Source: an uncultured Bifidobacteriaceae bacterium
Lineage (GTDB): Bacteria; Actinomycetota; Actinomycetes; Actinomycetales; Bifidobacteriaceae
NCBI GenBank assembly: GCA_946891915.1
Contig: CAMPNN010000018.1
Span: 1-20,077 of the forward strand
Length of the DNA: 20,077 bases
Reading direction: 5' to 3'
Shown: positions 6,850 to 16,600 of the stretch, one piece after another
Numbering within the stretch: position 1 is the stretch's first letter
How the letters are laid out: every line of letters starts with the position of its first letter
Made by a program: the position numbers and the translations under genes
The notes under the pieces: model-generated
The model's database searches: none
The model's input: only the letters and a program-made list of their open reading frames with translations
What the model was told of the DNA's origin: nothing

Positions 6850-9066
6850 TTACGGCATTTTGAAGAAGTCAGTATTGCGCATATAGCATTTACCGGCTGT
6901 AATGTCGTATTGTATAAGCTTGTAGTCATCCAACAGCTGCTTTGTTTCGTTATCCATGTTCGAGTAAGCCATTGGTTTACCATCGTGATCCAAATATATA
7001 GGCTGTCCTTCAGGAATCCTATCCCAAACTTGAATCTTATTAACTACCGGAGGTTCGATTGCGCTAATGCGATTATGCAGTTTCGTTAAGAAGGCTGCGT
7101 AAGGCGAAACTTTAGCATTCATGTGATTAGCAACTTGTGGAATGAAGAAGTTTGGCGAAGTGTACGCATTAGTTTTATGAGAATTATGCTTAGAAGACTT
7201 AATATTTAGCTTCGCAGCTTTATTTGACCAAATAAAGTAATCAGTTAAGTGCAAAATAAGGGAATTATTCTTATCTGCGCTGGCAGTTGAGTAGGCTCCA
7301 GGAAGATGATCGCCGTAGAACAAAACAGTAACCGGCTTATGCAGCTGATCTAGCTTATTAAGGAACTTTTCAGTAGCTTTATCCGTATAGTTTGCGCCTT
7401 TAGCGTAAGTTTGAATAATAGAAGTTTCCTCAGTGCCTAGAGGATTAGCGTTTTTAGTTGCAGATACCTTAAATTCATTATCCTTATACCAGTTATTGTA
7501 AGGCATGTGATTTTGCATTGTAACAAGTTGAATAAAGTCTGCAGACTTTTTATGCTCAATCGAATCAAGAACACTGTCGTAAGAAGATTCGTCAGAAACG
7601 TAAGGTGCTAAATCAATATGATTCTGATATTTAATAACATAAGGCTGTCTGAGCGTGTAAAACTTAGTAAATCCAAACTTCTTATAGTTTTTACCACGCA
7701 AATACATTGACGGCTCATATGGGTGGAAGGCAACAGAATTTTTGCCGTCATTCCAGTACCTGTTAAATGTTGGCATCCAAGAAAGTTTTGGCACTAACTG
7801 CTGGTACGGGCTTGTGAGCGAAGGGTCAAAATTGGCCATGCTCAAACCGCTAATTGCCATGTATTCAAGATTGGCTGTGCCGCCGCCGTAACCCGATGAA
7901 AGCATAAGCCCGCTATCTGTAGTCTTCTTAATGCCTTCGATAAAAGGAGCAACGCTTTTATTAAACGAAATTCCCGGTATTCTTTCTGGATTAGCAAACG
8001 ATTCCGAAAGAACCATAATAAGCGTACTGTCGCTAATACTATTTTTGCGAGAAAAGTTAATTTTTTTAGCTACCTTTTCGTAGCGATGCAGCACTTCTTT
8101 CATAGTGCTTTCGCTGTAGTTATAAGGCTTAGACATAACCTTTGGATTAACTTGTCGCATAAATGCAACCAGCGGTCCGTTGGACAGAGCATCGTATGAG
8201 GAATCCCACATTGCAGGACGATCGCCCATAGCCTTATTGAAAGAATTTGCCACAGAGCCAACAGTTCCAGCTGAAGCAATATAGCAAGAAAGTAAGCCTA
8301 AAATAACAACAAAAACGCCGGCGCGCACACCGTATCGTAAAGATTTACGTCCGAACCAAACTACTGATCCGCGATTTTTATCAAATAAGTGTATTGCTGT
8401 AAAAACAATAATGAAGAAAATAATCGAACTAATTACGTATAAAATAATGCGATTTGCATTAGGCGGCAGGAATGTGGAAATATTACCGGTGTCGCTTTGT
8501 AAAAAGTTCAAATCTGCAGGAAGAATAGCCTCGTTTCGTACAAAAATCTTAATGTATTCAATCATAGAAATTATGATTGCAACAGAAAAAAGTGCCATCG
8601 ACGTAAGCCAGAAGCTGTTCGTAATAATAAGCAACAAGCCATAAATCGCTGCAATAATGAGAACATTCAGCACAAAAATGAAGTTCAATCTTTCCCACAT
8701 TCCGGTCACCATATGGTTAAGATTTTCACTCAATTTTGAAAATACTTGGCTTCGTGTTCCTGTTTGCACGCCCGCCTGCAAAATAATTGCTATAGCTATG
8801 CTGTTGATAACGAAAAATACTGAGTAAAGCCAGCGTGGAATTGCTATTTGGTATTTAGATAATAGCTTTTGGAAAGGTGCAAAGAAATTCTTAGAAGTGC
8901 AGTGTTTTCCTTTAGAATTGGGTTTTCCGTTGGAATTGACGCGCTTTACTTTAGAATTTCTTTTTTTATAGTCACCTTCTTCCGTGCTGTTTTCTGAAGA
9001 CTCTACTGCAATTTTTTCCATAATATGTTTCAACCGTTCTACTAAGCGAACCCCTATGTTTTGCAC
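6850..9066 (-). CDS. LtaS-type phosphoglycerol transferase (lipoteichoic acid synthase family, sulfatase fold)
   Basis: LtaS enzymes move glycerol phosphate from phosphatidylglycerol to a growing chain outside the membrane. This 738-residue protein has a basic, lysine-rich cytoplasmic stretch (about 25-75), then five membrane helices (about 78-270), then an extracellular alkaline-phosphatase/sulfatase domain. Key residues are visible: Glu355 in LSESF, the nucleophile Thr397 in GGGTANLEYM, and Asp586/His587 in YGDHLP, which match the LtaS metal and catalytic positions. The start is GTG at 9066 with AAGAAGG four bases upstream. An in-frame ATG at residue 16 (9021) is possible but has no good ribosome binding site. 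A single gene with its own terminator, it is next to lipid-modifying genes. Polyglycerolphosphate synthesis is likely; a role in another phosphoglycerol decoration cannot be excluded. Confidence 0.85.
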   Translation of the reverse strand: MQNIGVRLVERLKHIMEKIAVESSENSTEEGDYKKRNSKVKRVNSNGKPNSKGKHCTSKNFFAPFQKLLSKYQIAIPRWLYSVFFVINSIAIAIILQAGVQTGTRSQVFSKLSENLNHMVTGMWERLNFIFVLNVLIIAAIYGLLLIITNSFWLTSMALFSVAIIISMIEYIKIFVRNEAILPADLNFLQSDTGNISTFLPPNANRIILYVISSIIFFIIVFTAIHLFDKNRGSVVWFGRKSLRYGVRAGVFVVILGLLSCYIASAGTVGSVANSFNKAMGDRPAMWDSSYDALSNGPLVAFMRQVNPKVMSKPYNYSESTMKEVLHRYEKVAKKINFSRKNSISDSTLIMVLSESFANPERIPGISFNKSVAPFIEGIKKTTDSGLMLSSGYGGGTANLEYMAISGLSMANFDPSLTSPYQQLVPKLSWMPTFNRYWNDGKNSVAFHPYEPSMYLRGKNYKKFGFTKFYTLRQPYVIKYQNHIDLAPYVSDESSYDSVLDSIEHKKSADFIQLVTMQNHMPYNNWYKDNEFKVSATKNANPLGTEETSIIQTYAKGANYTDKATEKFLNKLDQLHKPVTVLFYGDHLPGAYSTASADKNNSLILHLTDYFIWSNKAAKLNIKSSKHNSHKTNAYTSPNFFIPQVANHMNAKVSPYAAFLTKLHNRISAIEPPVVNKIQVWDRIPEGQPIYLDHDGKPMAYSNMDNETKQLLDDYKLIQYDITAGKCYMRNTDFFKMP

Positions 9067-9077
9067 AACGCCTTCTT

Positions 9078-9083
9078 ATTATA
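9078..9083 (-). promoter_or_regulatory. Candidate -10 box of the LtaS-like gene
   Basis: A perfect TATAAT lies on the minus strand only 11 bases upstream of the GTG start at 9066. The hexamer 17 bp further upstream (TGCTCT) is a poor -35. If this box is used, the leader would be only a few bases long and the AGAAGG motif would be at the very 5' end, which would make the downstream ATG at 9021 more attractive. Confidence 0.35.
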
Positions 9084-9186
9084 GCTATTACTGTCGGCAT
9101 AGAGCATATTTATATATAGTTTATGTTCGTTTGGTGTGGTGCGAGTTTTGGGAGTTTCTTTATTTGCGATTTTATTTTATGTGGCT

Positions 9187-9364
9187 GTGTGAGATAGGAA
9201 TTACTTGTCTCGCAGCGCTCCGCTCTTATACCTTATTTAGACTTAAAGGTTGCATAGTTAAGTTTAGTTTTTTACTTACTTTTTTGCGGGAATAGTTATT
9301 TATCAACACGATATTACTATCGCTCCGCTTTTATATTGCTCGACAAGCAATTCCTATCTCGCAC
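9187..9364. repeat. Long imperfect inverted repeat, 178 bp overall
   Basis: GTGTGAGATAGGAATTACTTG begins the left arm (9187-9209), and the right arm (9342-9364) is its inverse with 21 of 23 positions matching. The interior contains CGCTCCGCTYTTATA twice in the same orientation (9216-9230, 9321-9335) and ACTTAAAGGTT near 9240-9250. A similar architecture lies at 19861-20008. It contains no open reading frame of note and no target-site duplication was identified, so it may be a small non-autonomous element, a folded RNA or a bidirectional terminator. Confidence 0.65.
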
Positions 9365-9585
9365 TAGTAAATTCACTCACAGTTGTTTTTTGGCGTGGCA
9401 GGAGGAATATCTAGAGTGGCACATGCAGTAGCACGAATGCTAGTGTTCGCTAAGTAATAAGTACTCAGCGCCTGCAGAGCGCAACTGCAAAACTTCACAA
9501 ACATGCAAACATACAATCTATGCGAAAAATCGAAAAATCTCACCACACTAATATCCACACAACTGAACGGCGAACCAATTAAGAT

Positions 9586-9611
9586 GCGATATAAACTATA
9601 GTTTATATCGC
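9586..9611. repeat. Perfect 26-bp palindrome at the end of purD
   Basis: GCGATATAAACTA followed by its exact reverse complement, 13+13 with no spacer. The rightmost base is the last base of the purD stop codon (TAG, complement of 9611-9613). It could fold as an RNA hairpin at the end of the six-gene purine block or be a protein-binding site. No T-tract follows on the minus strand. Confidence 0.85.
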
Positions 9612-10882
9612 TATTTGAGCGCCTTTGAAGCAATATCGTGCCTAAAGAACATGTGTGGAAGATTGAGATTGTCCAATATGCCGTAGACTGCGTTTTGCGC
9701 GTCCTTTACGTTTTTTCCGTGCACTTGCACAAGTGCTACACGTCCGGAAGAAGTCACGAGATTGCCGGTTTCTTCTTGGCTTTTAACTCCTGCAAAGTAC
9801 ACGTGGTGACCTTGTTTTTCGTCAACAGGAATGTGCGGAAGAGGAGTGCCAGTAATTAATGTTCCAGGGTAGCCTTCGCTTGCAATAATTACGCCGAGCG
9901 TAACGCCGCTATTTTGCCACGTAAAAGTTGGCGTCTTATGCTGCAAAATATTTAATATTGCTGCACCTAAATCCGAAGTGAGGCGAGGAAGCACAACTTC
10001 TGTTTCTGGGTCGCCAAAGCGTGCGTTAAACTCAATAACCTTCGGACCGTCGCAAGTTTCAATCAAACCGGCGTAAAGTACGCCTGTAAAAGGCGTGCCT
10101 TCTTTTGCTAAACCTTCAACGGTTGGTCGCACGATTTCGTTAATAGCACGCTCAACAGTTTCGTCGCTAATTTGCGGAACTGGGCTGTAAGCTCCCATTC
10201 CGCCAGTGTTTGGTCCTTTATCGCCGTCGTAAGCGCGCTTATGATCTTGCGAAATTGGCATAACCCAAAAATCAGTGCCGCTTACAAAACTCATAAGCGA
10301 AAACTCTTGACCTTGCAAAAATTCTTCAATAACAACTTTTGCTCCAGCTTGACCAAAACGGTGATCGACGAAAATATCTTCCAAAGCGTCAAGTGCAGTT
10401 TTTTCGTCCATTGCAACAGTAACGCCTTTTCCAGCTGCCAAGCCGTCTGCCTTAATCACAATTGGAGCGCCATGTTCAAGCACGTAGTTGCGAGCCGGCT
10501 CTAAGGATTCGAAAGTTTGATATGCGGCTGTTGGAACGTTGTGGCGAGCCATAAGCTTTTTAGCAAAATCTTTAGAACCTTCAATTTGAGCCGCAGCCTT
10601 GTTTGGTCCAAAAGCGGGAATGTTATTGGCTTCAAAATCGTCCACAATGCCGTTCATAAGTGGCACTTCCGGACCGATAAACGCAAAATCGTAGTTGTTA
10701 TCTTTAACGAACTTAATAAGAGCATCGTGATCCGACTGGCTTATGTTTACAGTTCGAATGCCGTCAGCTGCAATGCCAGGATTTCCAGGTGCAACCGTTA
10801 CTTCTTTAACGCTTTCGCCTTTAAGAAGCGCGTGTGCAATAGCGTGTTCGCGTGCGCCGGAACCAATAACTAAAACTTTCAT
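9611..10882 (-). CDS. purD: Phosphoribosylamine-glycine ligase, PurD
   Basis: PurD joins glycine to phosphoribosylamine with ATP, the second step of the purine pathway. The product is 423 residues, normal for a monofunctional PurD. Motifs include IGSGAREHA (6-14), GPEVPL, KADGLAAGKGV of the ATP-grasp loop, DHKRAYDGDKGPNTGGMGAYSP, and FNARFGDPETE, which is the PurD signature. It is not fused to PurM or PurN as in eukaryotes. ATG at 10882 follows AAAGGAC with a short A-rich spacer. The gene starts 18 bp after the purM stop and is the last of the block. Its stop codon runs into a 26-bp palindrome. Confidence 0.97.
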   Translation of the reverse strand: MKVLVIGSGAREHAIAHALLKGESVKEVTVAPGNPGIAADGIRTVNISQSDHDALIKFVKDNNYDFAFIGPEVPLMNGIVDDFEANNIPAFGPNKAAAQIEGSKDFAKKLMARHNVPTAAYQTFESLEPARNYVLEHGAPIVIKADGLAAGKGVTVAMDEKTALDALEDIFVDHRFGQAGAKVVIEEFLQGQEFSLMSFVSGTDFWVMPISQDHKRAYDGDKGPNTGGMGAYSPVPQISDETVERAINEIVRPTVEGLAKEGTPFTGVLYAGLIETCDGPKVIEFNARFGDPETEVVLPRLTSDLGAAILNILQHKTPTFTWQNSGVTLGVIIASEGYPGTLITGTPLPHIPVDEKQGHHVYFAGVKSQEETGNLVTSSGRVALVQVHGKNVKDAQNAVYGILDNLNLPHMFFRHDIASKALK

Positions 10883-10900
10883 TTTTTGTCCTTTACGGTT

Positions 10901-11935
10901 TTATTGCAACTCAACAGCAACGCTTTCGCGCTTAACCATTTTACCAATAACATAAGCGGTTTCGTTATTTTCGCTCAGTGTGCGCAGTGCTTCTTCAGCT
11001 TTATTTGCATCAACTGCCAAAACCATGCCAATGCCCATGTTAAAAACGTTGAACATTTCAGCGTGAGCAACTTTTCCAGCGTTTTCAATAACACCAAAAA
11101 TAGGAGGAACCTTCCAGCTGTTGGTGTCGATTTTTGCAGCTAAATCGTCAGCGTACATGCGTGGAATATTCTCAATAAATCCGCCGCCTGTAATATGAGC
11201 TACACCCTTAATAAGATGCTTGGCAAAAAGCGGTTTCAAAGCTTTTACATAAATTCGTGTAGGCTCAAGCAGAACCTCGCCAACAGTTTTGCCATCAAGC
11301 TCGTCAAGTTTGGTGTTTACATCGTATCCGGCTTCTTCAAACAAAGCTTTGCGCACAAGCGAGAAACCATTTGAGTGAACTCCAGAAGAAGGCAAGCCAA
11401 TAAGCACATCGCCGGCAGTAATTGTGGAGCCGTCAACAATATTCGAGCGTTCAGCAACACCAACTGCAAAACCTGCAAGATCATACTCGTCTTCGGCGTA
11501 CATTCCAGGCATTTCAGCGGTTTCGCCGCCAATTAAACCGGATTCTGCTTGAACGCAACCGTCTGCAACTCCTGCAACAACCTGCTCAAGTAGTGCAGGA
11601 TTGTTTTTTCCGCAAGCAATGTAGTCTAGGAAGAACAGCGGCTCAGCTCCTTGTGCAGCAATGTCGTTTACGCACATAGCAACGCAGTCGATGCCAATAG
11701 TGTCGTGCTTATTCATCATTTTTGCAACCATAAGCTTGGTTCCAACGCCGTCTGTGCCAGAGATTAGAACCGGTTCCTTATAACCAAGGGAAGCCAAATC
11801 AAATAACCCGCCGAATCCACCGATTCCACCCATAACTCCTGGTCGATTCGTGCGATTCACATGCGATTTAATGCGACGCACTACTTCGTATCCTGCTTCT
11901 ACGCTTACGCCAGCTTCTTCATATGCGTGCGGCAT
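10901..11935 (-). CDS. purM: Phosphoribosylformylglycinamidine cyclo-ligase (AIR synthetase), PurM
   Basis: PurM closes the imidazole ring, converting FGAM to AIR with ATP, and so uses the product of PurL and supplies PurK. The protein has 344 residues, the usual length. [11 protein letters not shown] (58-68) and [11 protein letters not shown] (136-146) are family motifs of the PurM/PurL ATP-binding fold, as is [18 protein letters not shown] at 11935 has AAAGGA with a six- to seven-base spacer. It lies between purF (81 bp gap) and purD (18 bp gap). The gap to purF is A+T-rich and has no clear terminator. Confidence 0.97.
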   Translation of the reverse strand: MPHAYEEAGVSVEAGYEVVRRIKSHVNRTNRPGVMGGIGGFGGLFDLASLGYKEPVLISGTDGVGTKLMVAKMMNKHDTIGIDCVAMCVNDIAAQGAEPLFFLDYIACGKNNPALLEQVVAGVADGCVQAESGLIGGETAEMPGMYAEDEYDLAGFAVGVAERSNIVDGSTITAGDVLIGLPSSGVHSNGFSLVRKALFEEAGYDVNTKLDELDGKTVGEVLLEPTRIYVKALKPLFAKHLIKGVAHITGGGFIENIPRMYADDLAAKIDTNSWKVPPIFGVIENAGKVAHAEMFNVFNMGIGMVLAVDANKAEEALRTLSENNETAYVIGKMVKRESVAVELQ

Positions 11936-12016
11936 GTTGGTTCCTTTCGTAACATTGGTATGCGCATTTTCTTAAATTATTATTAATAAATTGCCGTAAA
12001 TAAGTAAAATATTAAG

Positions 12017-13504
12017 TTATATAAGGTTTTCGTGCGAATATTTACTGCGTTTTCTAACTTCTTGTAAATACTCGCGCTCGTTTTGAGGAAGTGAAGCCAA
12101 GAATTCTTCGCCGTAATCGTCCAAAGCAGTAGGGTAGTCGCCATTAAAATAAGCGACGCACAAGCCGCCGTAAGGAGCCGGCTTATCTAATCCAATCGAC
12201 TCAACAAGTCCGTCCAAAGACAGGAACGCAAGAGAATCAGCATCAATATACTCGCGAATCTCCTCAACAGAATGCTTTGCTGCAATTAATTCTTTAGTAG
12301 TTTGAATGTCAATTCCGTAGAAGCATGGGTATTTAAGAGGAGGCGAAGAAATACGCATATGCACTTCTTTAGCTCCCGCTTCTCGCAAAAGCTGCACAAT
12401 TCGCTTAGAAGTTGTGCCGCGAACTATTGAATCGTCAAGAACTATTACGCGCTTTCCTGCAACTACTCCGCGAACTGCAGAAAGCTTCATTCTAACTCCC
12501 TGCTCACGCAATTCTTGAGTAGGTTGAATAAAAGTACGCGCAACATACTGGTTTTTAATCAAACCCATTTCGTTAGGAAGACCACTTGCTTCAGCGTAAC
12601 CTGCTGCAGCAGAAAGCGAGGAGTTAGGAACGCCAATAACCATGTCTGCTTCAACAGGAGACTCTTTAGCTAAACGCGAGCCCATTCGTTTCCTTGCAGC
12701 ATGAACGTTAATTCCGTAAATATTGGAATCCGGGCGCGCAAAATAAATAAACTCCATTGAGCAAACTGCGTGCTGCACATGATCCGTGTAACGTTCAATC
12801 GTGTAGCCTTCGTCGTTAATAACAACTATTTCGCCTGGCTCAATATCTCGAATAAATTCGGCGCGAACAATATCAAAAGCGCAAGTTTCGGAAGAAAGCA
12901 CATACGCTCCGTTTTGCATGCGACCAAGAGAAAGCGGACGGAACCCGTTTGGATCCGTAGCACCAATTAAAGAATCCTCCGTAAGAAGCAAATAAGCAAA
13001 ACCGCCATGAACAGTTAGTAGCGCTTCTTTAAGATGTTCCATAAAAGTTGGTTTATTAGAGCGACGAATCAAATGCATTAATATTTCAGTGTCGGAATTT
13101 GAGTGGAAAATAGCGCCATTATCTTCCAAAGAATTGCGTAAGCTGGTGCAATTCGTCAAGTTGCCATTATGAGCTAAAGCTACATCTCCGTCGTGGAAAC
13201 GGAATAAGAAAGGTTGAATATTATCAACGCTTCCTGAGCCTGCAGTAGCGTAACGAACGTGTCCAATAGCGCGATTTCCTGTTAATCGCTCCATAACCTG
13301 CTCGTTGCTAAAAACTTGCGTAAGTAAGCCTAACCCGCGGTGTCCGTGAAGAACGCCGTTATCGTTAGATACGATTCCTGCGCCTTCCTGACCGCGATGT
13401 TGCAGAGCGTGCAAGCCAAAATATGTGAGCCTAGCAGCATCTTTATGACCCCACACTCCAAATACGCCGCACTCTTCGTGAATATCCTCAAGTTCTGCAG
13501 ACAT
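12017..13504 (-). CDS. purF: Amidophosphoribosyltransferase, PurF
   Basis: PurF makes phosphoribosylamine from PRPP and glutamine, the committed step. The 495-residue protein starts [12 protein letters not shown], and Cys12 should become the N-terminal catalytic residue after removal of an 11-residue propeptide, as in Bacillus. The glutaminase domain (about 12-240) has GHVRYAT and AHNGNL. The transferase domain has the PRPP loop [14 protein letters not shown] (353-366). Three cysteines, 248, 394 and 449, match Fe-S ligands of the B. subtilis enzyme after allowing for the propeptide, but the fourth position is Tyr452. ATG at 13504 follows AGGGGG with a five-base spacer. A strong hairpin ends 17 bp upstream of the start. 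Confidence 0.97.
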   Translation of the reverse strand: MSAELEDIHEECGVFGVWGHKDAARLTYFGLHALQHRGQEGAGIVSNDNGVLHGHRGLGLLTQVFSNEQVMERLTGNRAIGHVRYATAGSGSVDNIQPFLFRFHDGDVALAHNGNLTNCTSLRNSLEDNGAIFHSNSDTEILMHLIRRSNKPTFMEHLKEALLTVHGGFAYLLLTEDSLIGATDPNGFRPLSLGRMQNGAYVLSSETCAFDIVRAEFIRDIEPGEIVVINDEGYTIERYTDHVQHAVCSMEFIYFARPDSNIYGINVHAARKRMGSRLAKESPVEADMVIGVPNSSLSAAAGYAEASGLPNEMGLIKNQYVARTFIQPTQELREQGVRMKLSAVRGVVAGKRVIVLDDSIVRGTTSKRIVQLLREAGAKEVHMRISSPPLKYPCFYGIDIQTTKELIAAKHSVEEIREYIDADSLAFLSLDGLVESIGLDKPAPYGGLCVAYFNGDYPTALDDYGEEFLASLPQNEREYLQEVRKRSKYSHENLI

Positions 13505-13521
13505 TCATACCCCCTAGTAAT

Positions 13522-13565
13522 CGACGACTGTAATAGATGATTGTAACCTATTACAGTCATCGTCG
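13522..13565 (-). promoter_or_regulatory. Hairpin in the purL-purF gap, just before the purF ribosome binding site
   Basis: On the minus strand CGACGA-TGA-CTGTAATAG pairs with CTATTACAG-TCGTCG, 15 base pairs interrupted only by a 3-base bulge, with an 11-base loop. It is followed by ATTACTAGGGGG, which carries the purF ribosome binding site, and not by a T-tract. It is therefore more likely an RNA stability, processing or translation-control element than an intrinsic terminator. Confidence 0.6.
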
Positions 13566-13612
13566 AATTTGTAATTATTAAACACGCTTTAGTAAAAGTA
13601 ATATTCCCAAAA

Positions 13613-16600
13613 TTATGCTGTGAAGTATTGAACGCCAGCATCAAACAGCGGTTGCTCACGGAAATCAGGAATATTAGCGTACAAGCCTTCGCCAGCTCGT
13701 TCGCAATGACCCATCTTTCCAAAAACTCGGCCGTCTGGACTTGTAATGCCTTCCACGGCCATCATGGATCCGTTTGGATTTACGTTCAAACTCATGCTTG
13801 GAACACCATTGCTATCAACATATTGCGTAGCTACTTGGCCATTTGCAATAAGCTTTTCCATAACTTCAGGCGTTGCAATAAAACGACCTTCTCCATGGGA
13901 AATAGCAACAGTGTAAACGTCGCCAACCTTAGTATTTTTAAGCCATGGCGACATATTTGAAGCAACTCTAGTGCGCACAATACGGCTTTGATGCCTACCA
14001 ATCGTATTGTATGTAAGAGTTGGGCAATTAGAATCAATAGGAACAATATCCCCAAACGGAATTAAGCCAAGCTTAATAAGCGCTTGGAAACCATTGCAAA
14101 TGCCAAGCATTAAGCCGTCGCGATTCTTGAGCAAATCTCGTACAGCGTCCGTAACTTCCGGATTCCTAAAGAATGCTGTAATAAACTTTGCAGAACCGTC
14201 CGGCTCGTCGCCTCCGGAGAAGCCGCCAGGAATCATAACAATCTGACTCTTCTTAATCTCCTCAACAAGTTTCTTCGCAGACTCAGCAATATCTTTTGCG
14301 CTTAAGTTATTGATAATAAACGTATGTGCGTCTGCGCCTGCACGCTCGAAAGCAGCTTGAGTATCGTATTCGCAATTATTGCCAGGGAAAACTGGAATAA
14401 TAACGCGCGGATGCGAAAGCGGCTTTAGTTTTCCTGCGTGAGCGTGGTTTGTAGTAGAAAGATTAGTTTCGCTACTAATAGTTTCTACAATTTCGCCAGG
14501 CTTTTTATAAGGGAAGATTGAAGAAAGCTCAGTTTCCCAAATCTTTTGCAAATCACCCAAGTTAATTTCTTCGCCGGTAGCGGAAGTGAGCATATAATGC
14601 TCTGTTGTTTCACCAACAAGCTCAATATCAACCGAACTGCTATCTTCCAAAGAAGGAATTTCCGCATTTTCTTTAAGCTCTACGTAGAAAGTGCCGTATG
14701 CTGGCTTAAACAAATCGTCGTCGCTTACGTTATCAAATAACTTAAGTCCAATATGATTGCCAAGAGTCATCTTGAACAAAATCTCTGCGCTAGCTCCGTA
14801 GCCAGGAGTTGCAACAGCAAGAGCTTGCTTGTTCTTCGTAATATTTTCGATTAACTTGAGTGTTTTTAGGAAACTTTCTTTTTCTGGCGTAATTCCGTCG
14901 GATTTATATTGCGGCGCAATTCGCAAAACTCGGCTATTTGCGCACTTAAATTCCGGCGAAACAGCTAAGCGAGCGTCACCAGTAGACACAGCAAACGAAA
15001 TTAATGTAGGTGGCACATCCAAATTCTCAAAACTGCCACTCATAGAATCCTTGCCGCCAATAGCGCCAACACCAAAATCAAGCTGCGCACTTAAAGCACC
15101 AAGAACAGCCGCAGCTGGCTTGCCCCAGCGCTCTGGAACATCATGTGGCTTTCCAAAATACTCTTGCAAACTCAGGTAAGCGCGTTCGCGCGTGAAACCG
15201 CTTGCCACAAGCTTTGCCAAAGATTCAACAACCGCAACATAAGCTCCAGTAAACTGATTCTTTTCCATCAAATACGGATTAAATCCCCAAGCCATTGCGG
15301 AAGCAGTATTCGTTTCGCCAAATACTGGGAATTTAGCAACCATAGCTTGAGCTGGAGTAAGCTGACGGCGGCCGCCAAAAGGCATAAGCACAGTCGCGGC
15401 ACCAATTGTAGAATCGAAGCGTTCTGCCAAACCCTTGTTAGAAGCAACGTTAATGTCGCTAACCAAGTTTTGCATGCGCTTTTGCAACGGCAAATCCGAC
15501 TGATTCTGCCAAGGATTTTCGTAAGATTTTCCACTTTCAACATGCAGCACCTGCTGTTTTGGAGCGCCGTTAGAAGCCAAAAATGCGCGACTTAAGTCAA
15601 CAATAGTTTTTCCGCGCCAAGTCATGCGCATACGAGCTTCTTCAGTAACAGTTGCTACGATTTCTGCTTCCAAATTTTCTTCACGAGCGTACTTTAAGAA
15701 TTCTTCAGCATCATTTGCAGCAACATCAACAGCCATGCGCTCCTGAGATTCGGAAATAGCAAGCTCAGTGCCGTCAAGACCCTCGTACTTTTTAGAAACC
15801 TTGTCGAGATTAATAGTTAATCCGTCCGCAATCTCGCCTGTAGCAACAGAAACGCCGCCCGCACCAAAATCGTTGCAACGCTTAATAAGCCTGCATGCGT
15901 CCTTGCGGCGGAAAAGTCGCTGCAACTTGCGTTCAATAGGAGCGTTACCTTTTTGAACTTCTGCTCCACATTCTTCAATACTTTCAACATCCTGCGCTTT
16001 AGAAGCTCCGGTAGCGCCGCCAATGCCGTCTCGACCAGTGCGTCCGCCAAGAAGAATAATCACGTCTCCAGGAGCTGGAGTTTCTCTACGAACATGGTCG
16101 GCTGGGGTAGCGGCAACAACAGCACCAACTTCCATGCGCTTAGCAACATAGCCCGGGTGGTAAAGTTCGTGCACTTCGCCTGTAGCTAAACCAATTTGAT
16201 TTCCGTAAGAAGAGTATCCTGCTGCAGCAGAAGTTACAATCTTTCGCTGCGGAAGCTTACCGTTTAGAGTCTCGCTAATAGGAGTGCGAGGATCTGCAGC
16301 ACCAGTTATGCGCATAGCTTGGTACACATAGGATCGGCCAGAAAGAGGATCTCGAATGCAACCGCCAATGCAGGTTGCTGCTCCACCAAAAGGCTCAATT
16401 TCCGTAGGATGATTATGCGTCTCGTTCTTAAACAGGAACAGCCAATCCTCATCGTGGCCGTTTACGTCAACTTTAACTTTTACTGTGCAAGCGTTAATCT
16501 CTTCCGACTCATCCAAATTTTTAAGCTCACCAGTATGCTTCAAATATTTTGCGCCAATAGTTGCCATATCCATTAAGCAAACAGGCTTGCTTTCTCTATT

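Larger units (their letters stand above)
9067..9610. other. 544-bp intergenic region between purD and the LtaS-like gene
   Basis: No convincing gene lies here. It holds, from left to right, a candidate promoter for the LtaS-like gene, a copy of TGTGGTGCGAGTTTTGGG (9135-9152) also found upstream of purT, a large imperfect inverted repeat (9187-9364), the direct pair CGCTCCGCTYTTATA (9216 and 9321), an isolated plus-strand AGGAGG (9400-9405), an 18-bp word shared with 20040-20057 in inverse orientation, and a 26-bp palindrome touching the purD stop. No tRNA-like sequence was seen. Confidence 0.7.

Noticed and set aside
9187..9364. Insertion sequence
   Set aside because: The inverted repeat encloses only about 130 bp without any transposase reading frame, and no target duplication was identified. 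At most it is a small non-autonomous element.
9373..9633. 86-residue minus-strand reading frame in the purD-ltaS gap
   Set aside because: It overlaps the end of purD in another frame, crosses the 26-bp palindrome and has no recognisable domain or good ribosome binding site.
10172..10873. Plus-strand reading frames of 110-118 residues inside purD
   Set aside because: They are antisense shadows of a well-conserved gene, with no independent domain or start signals.
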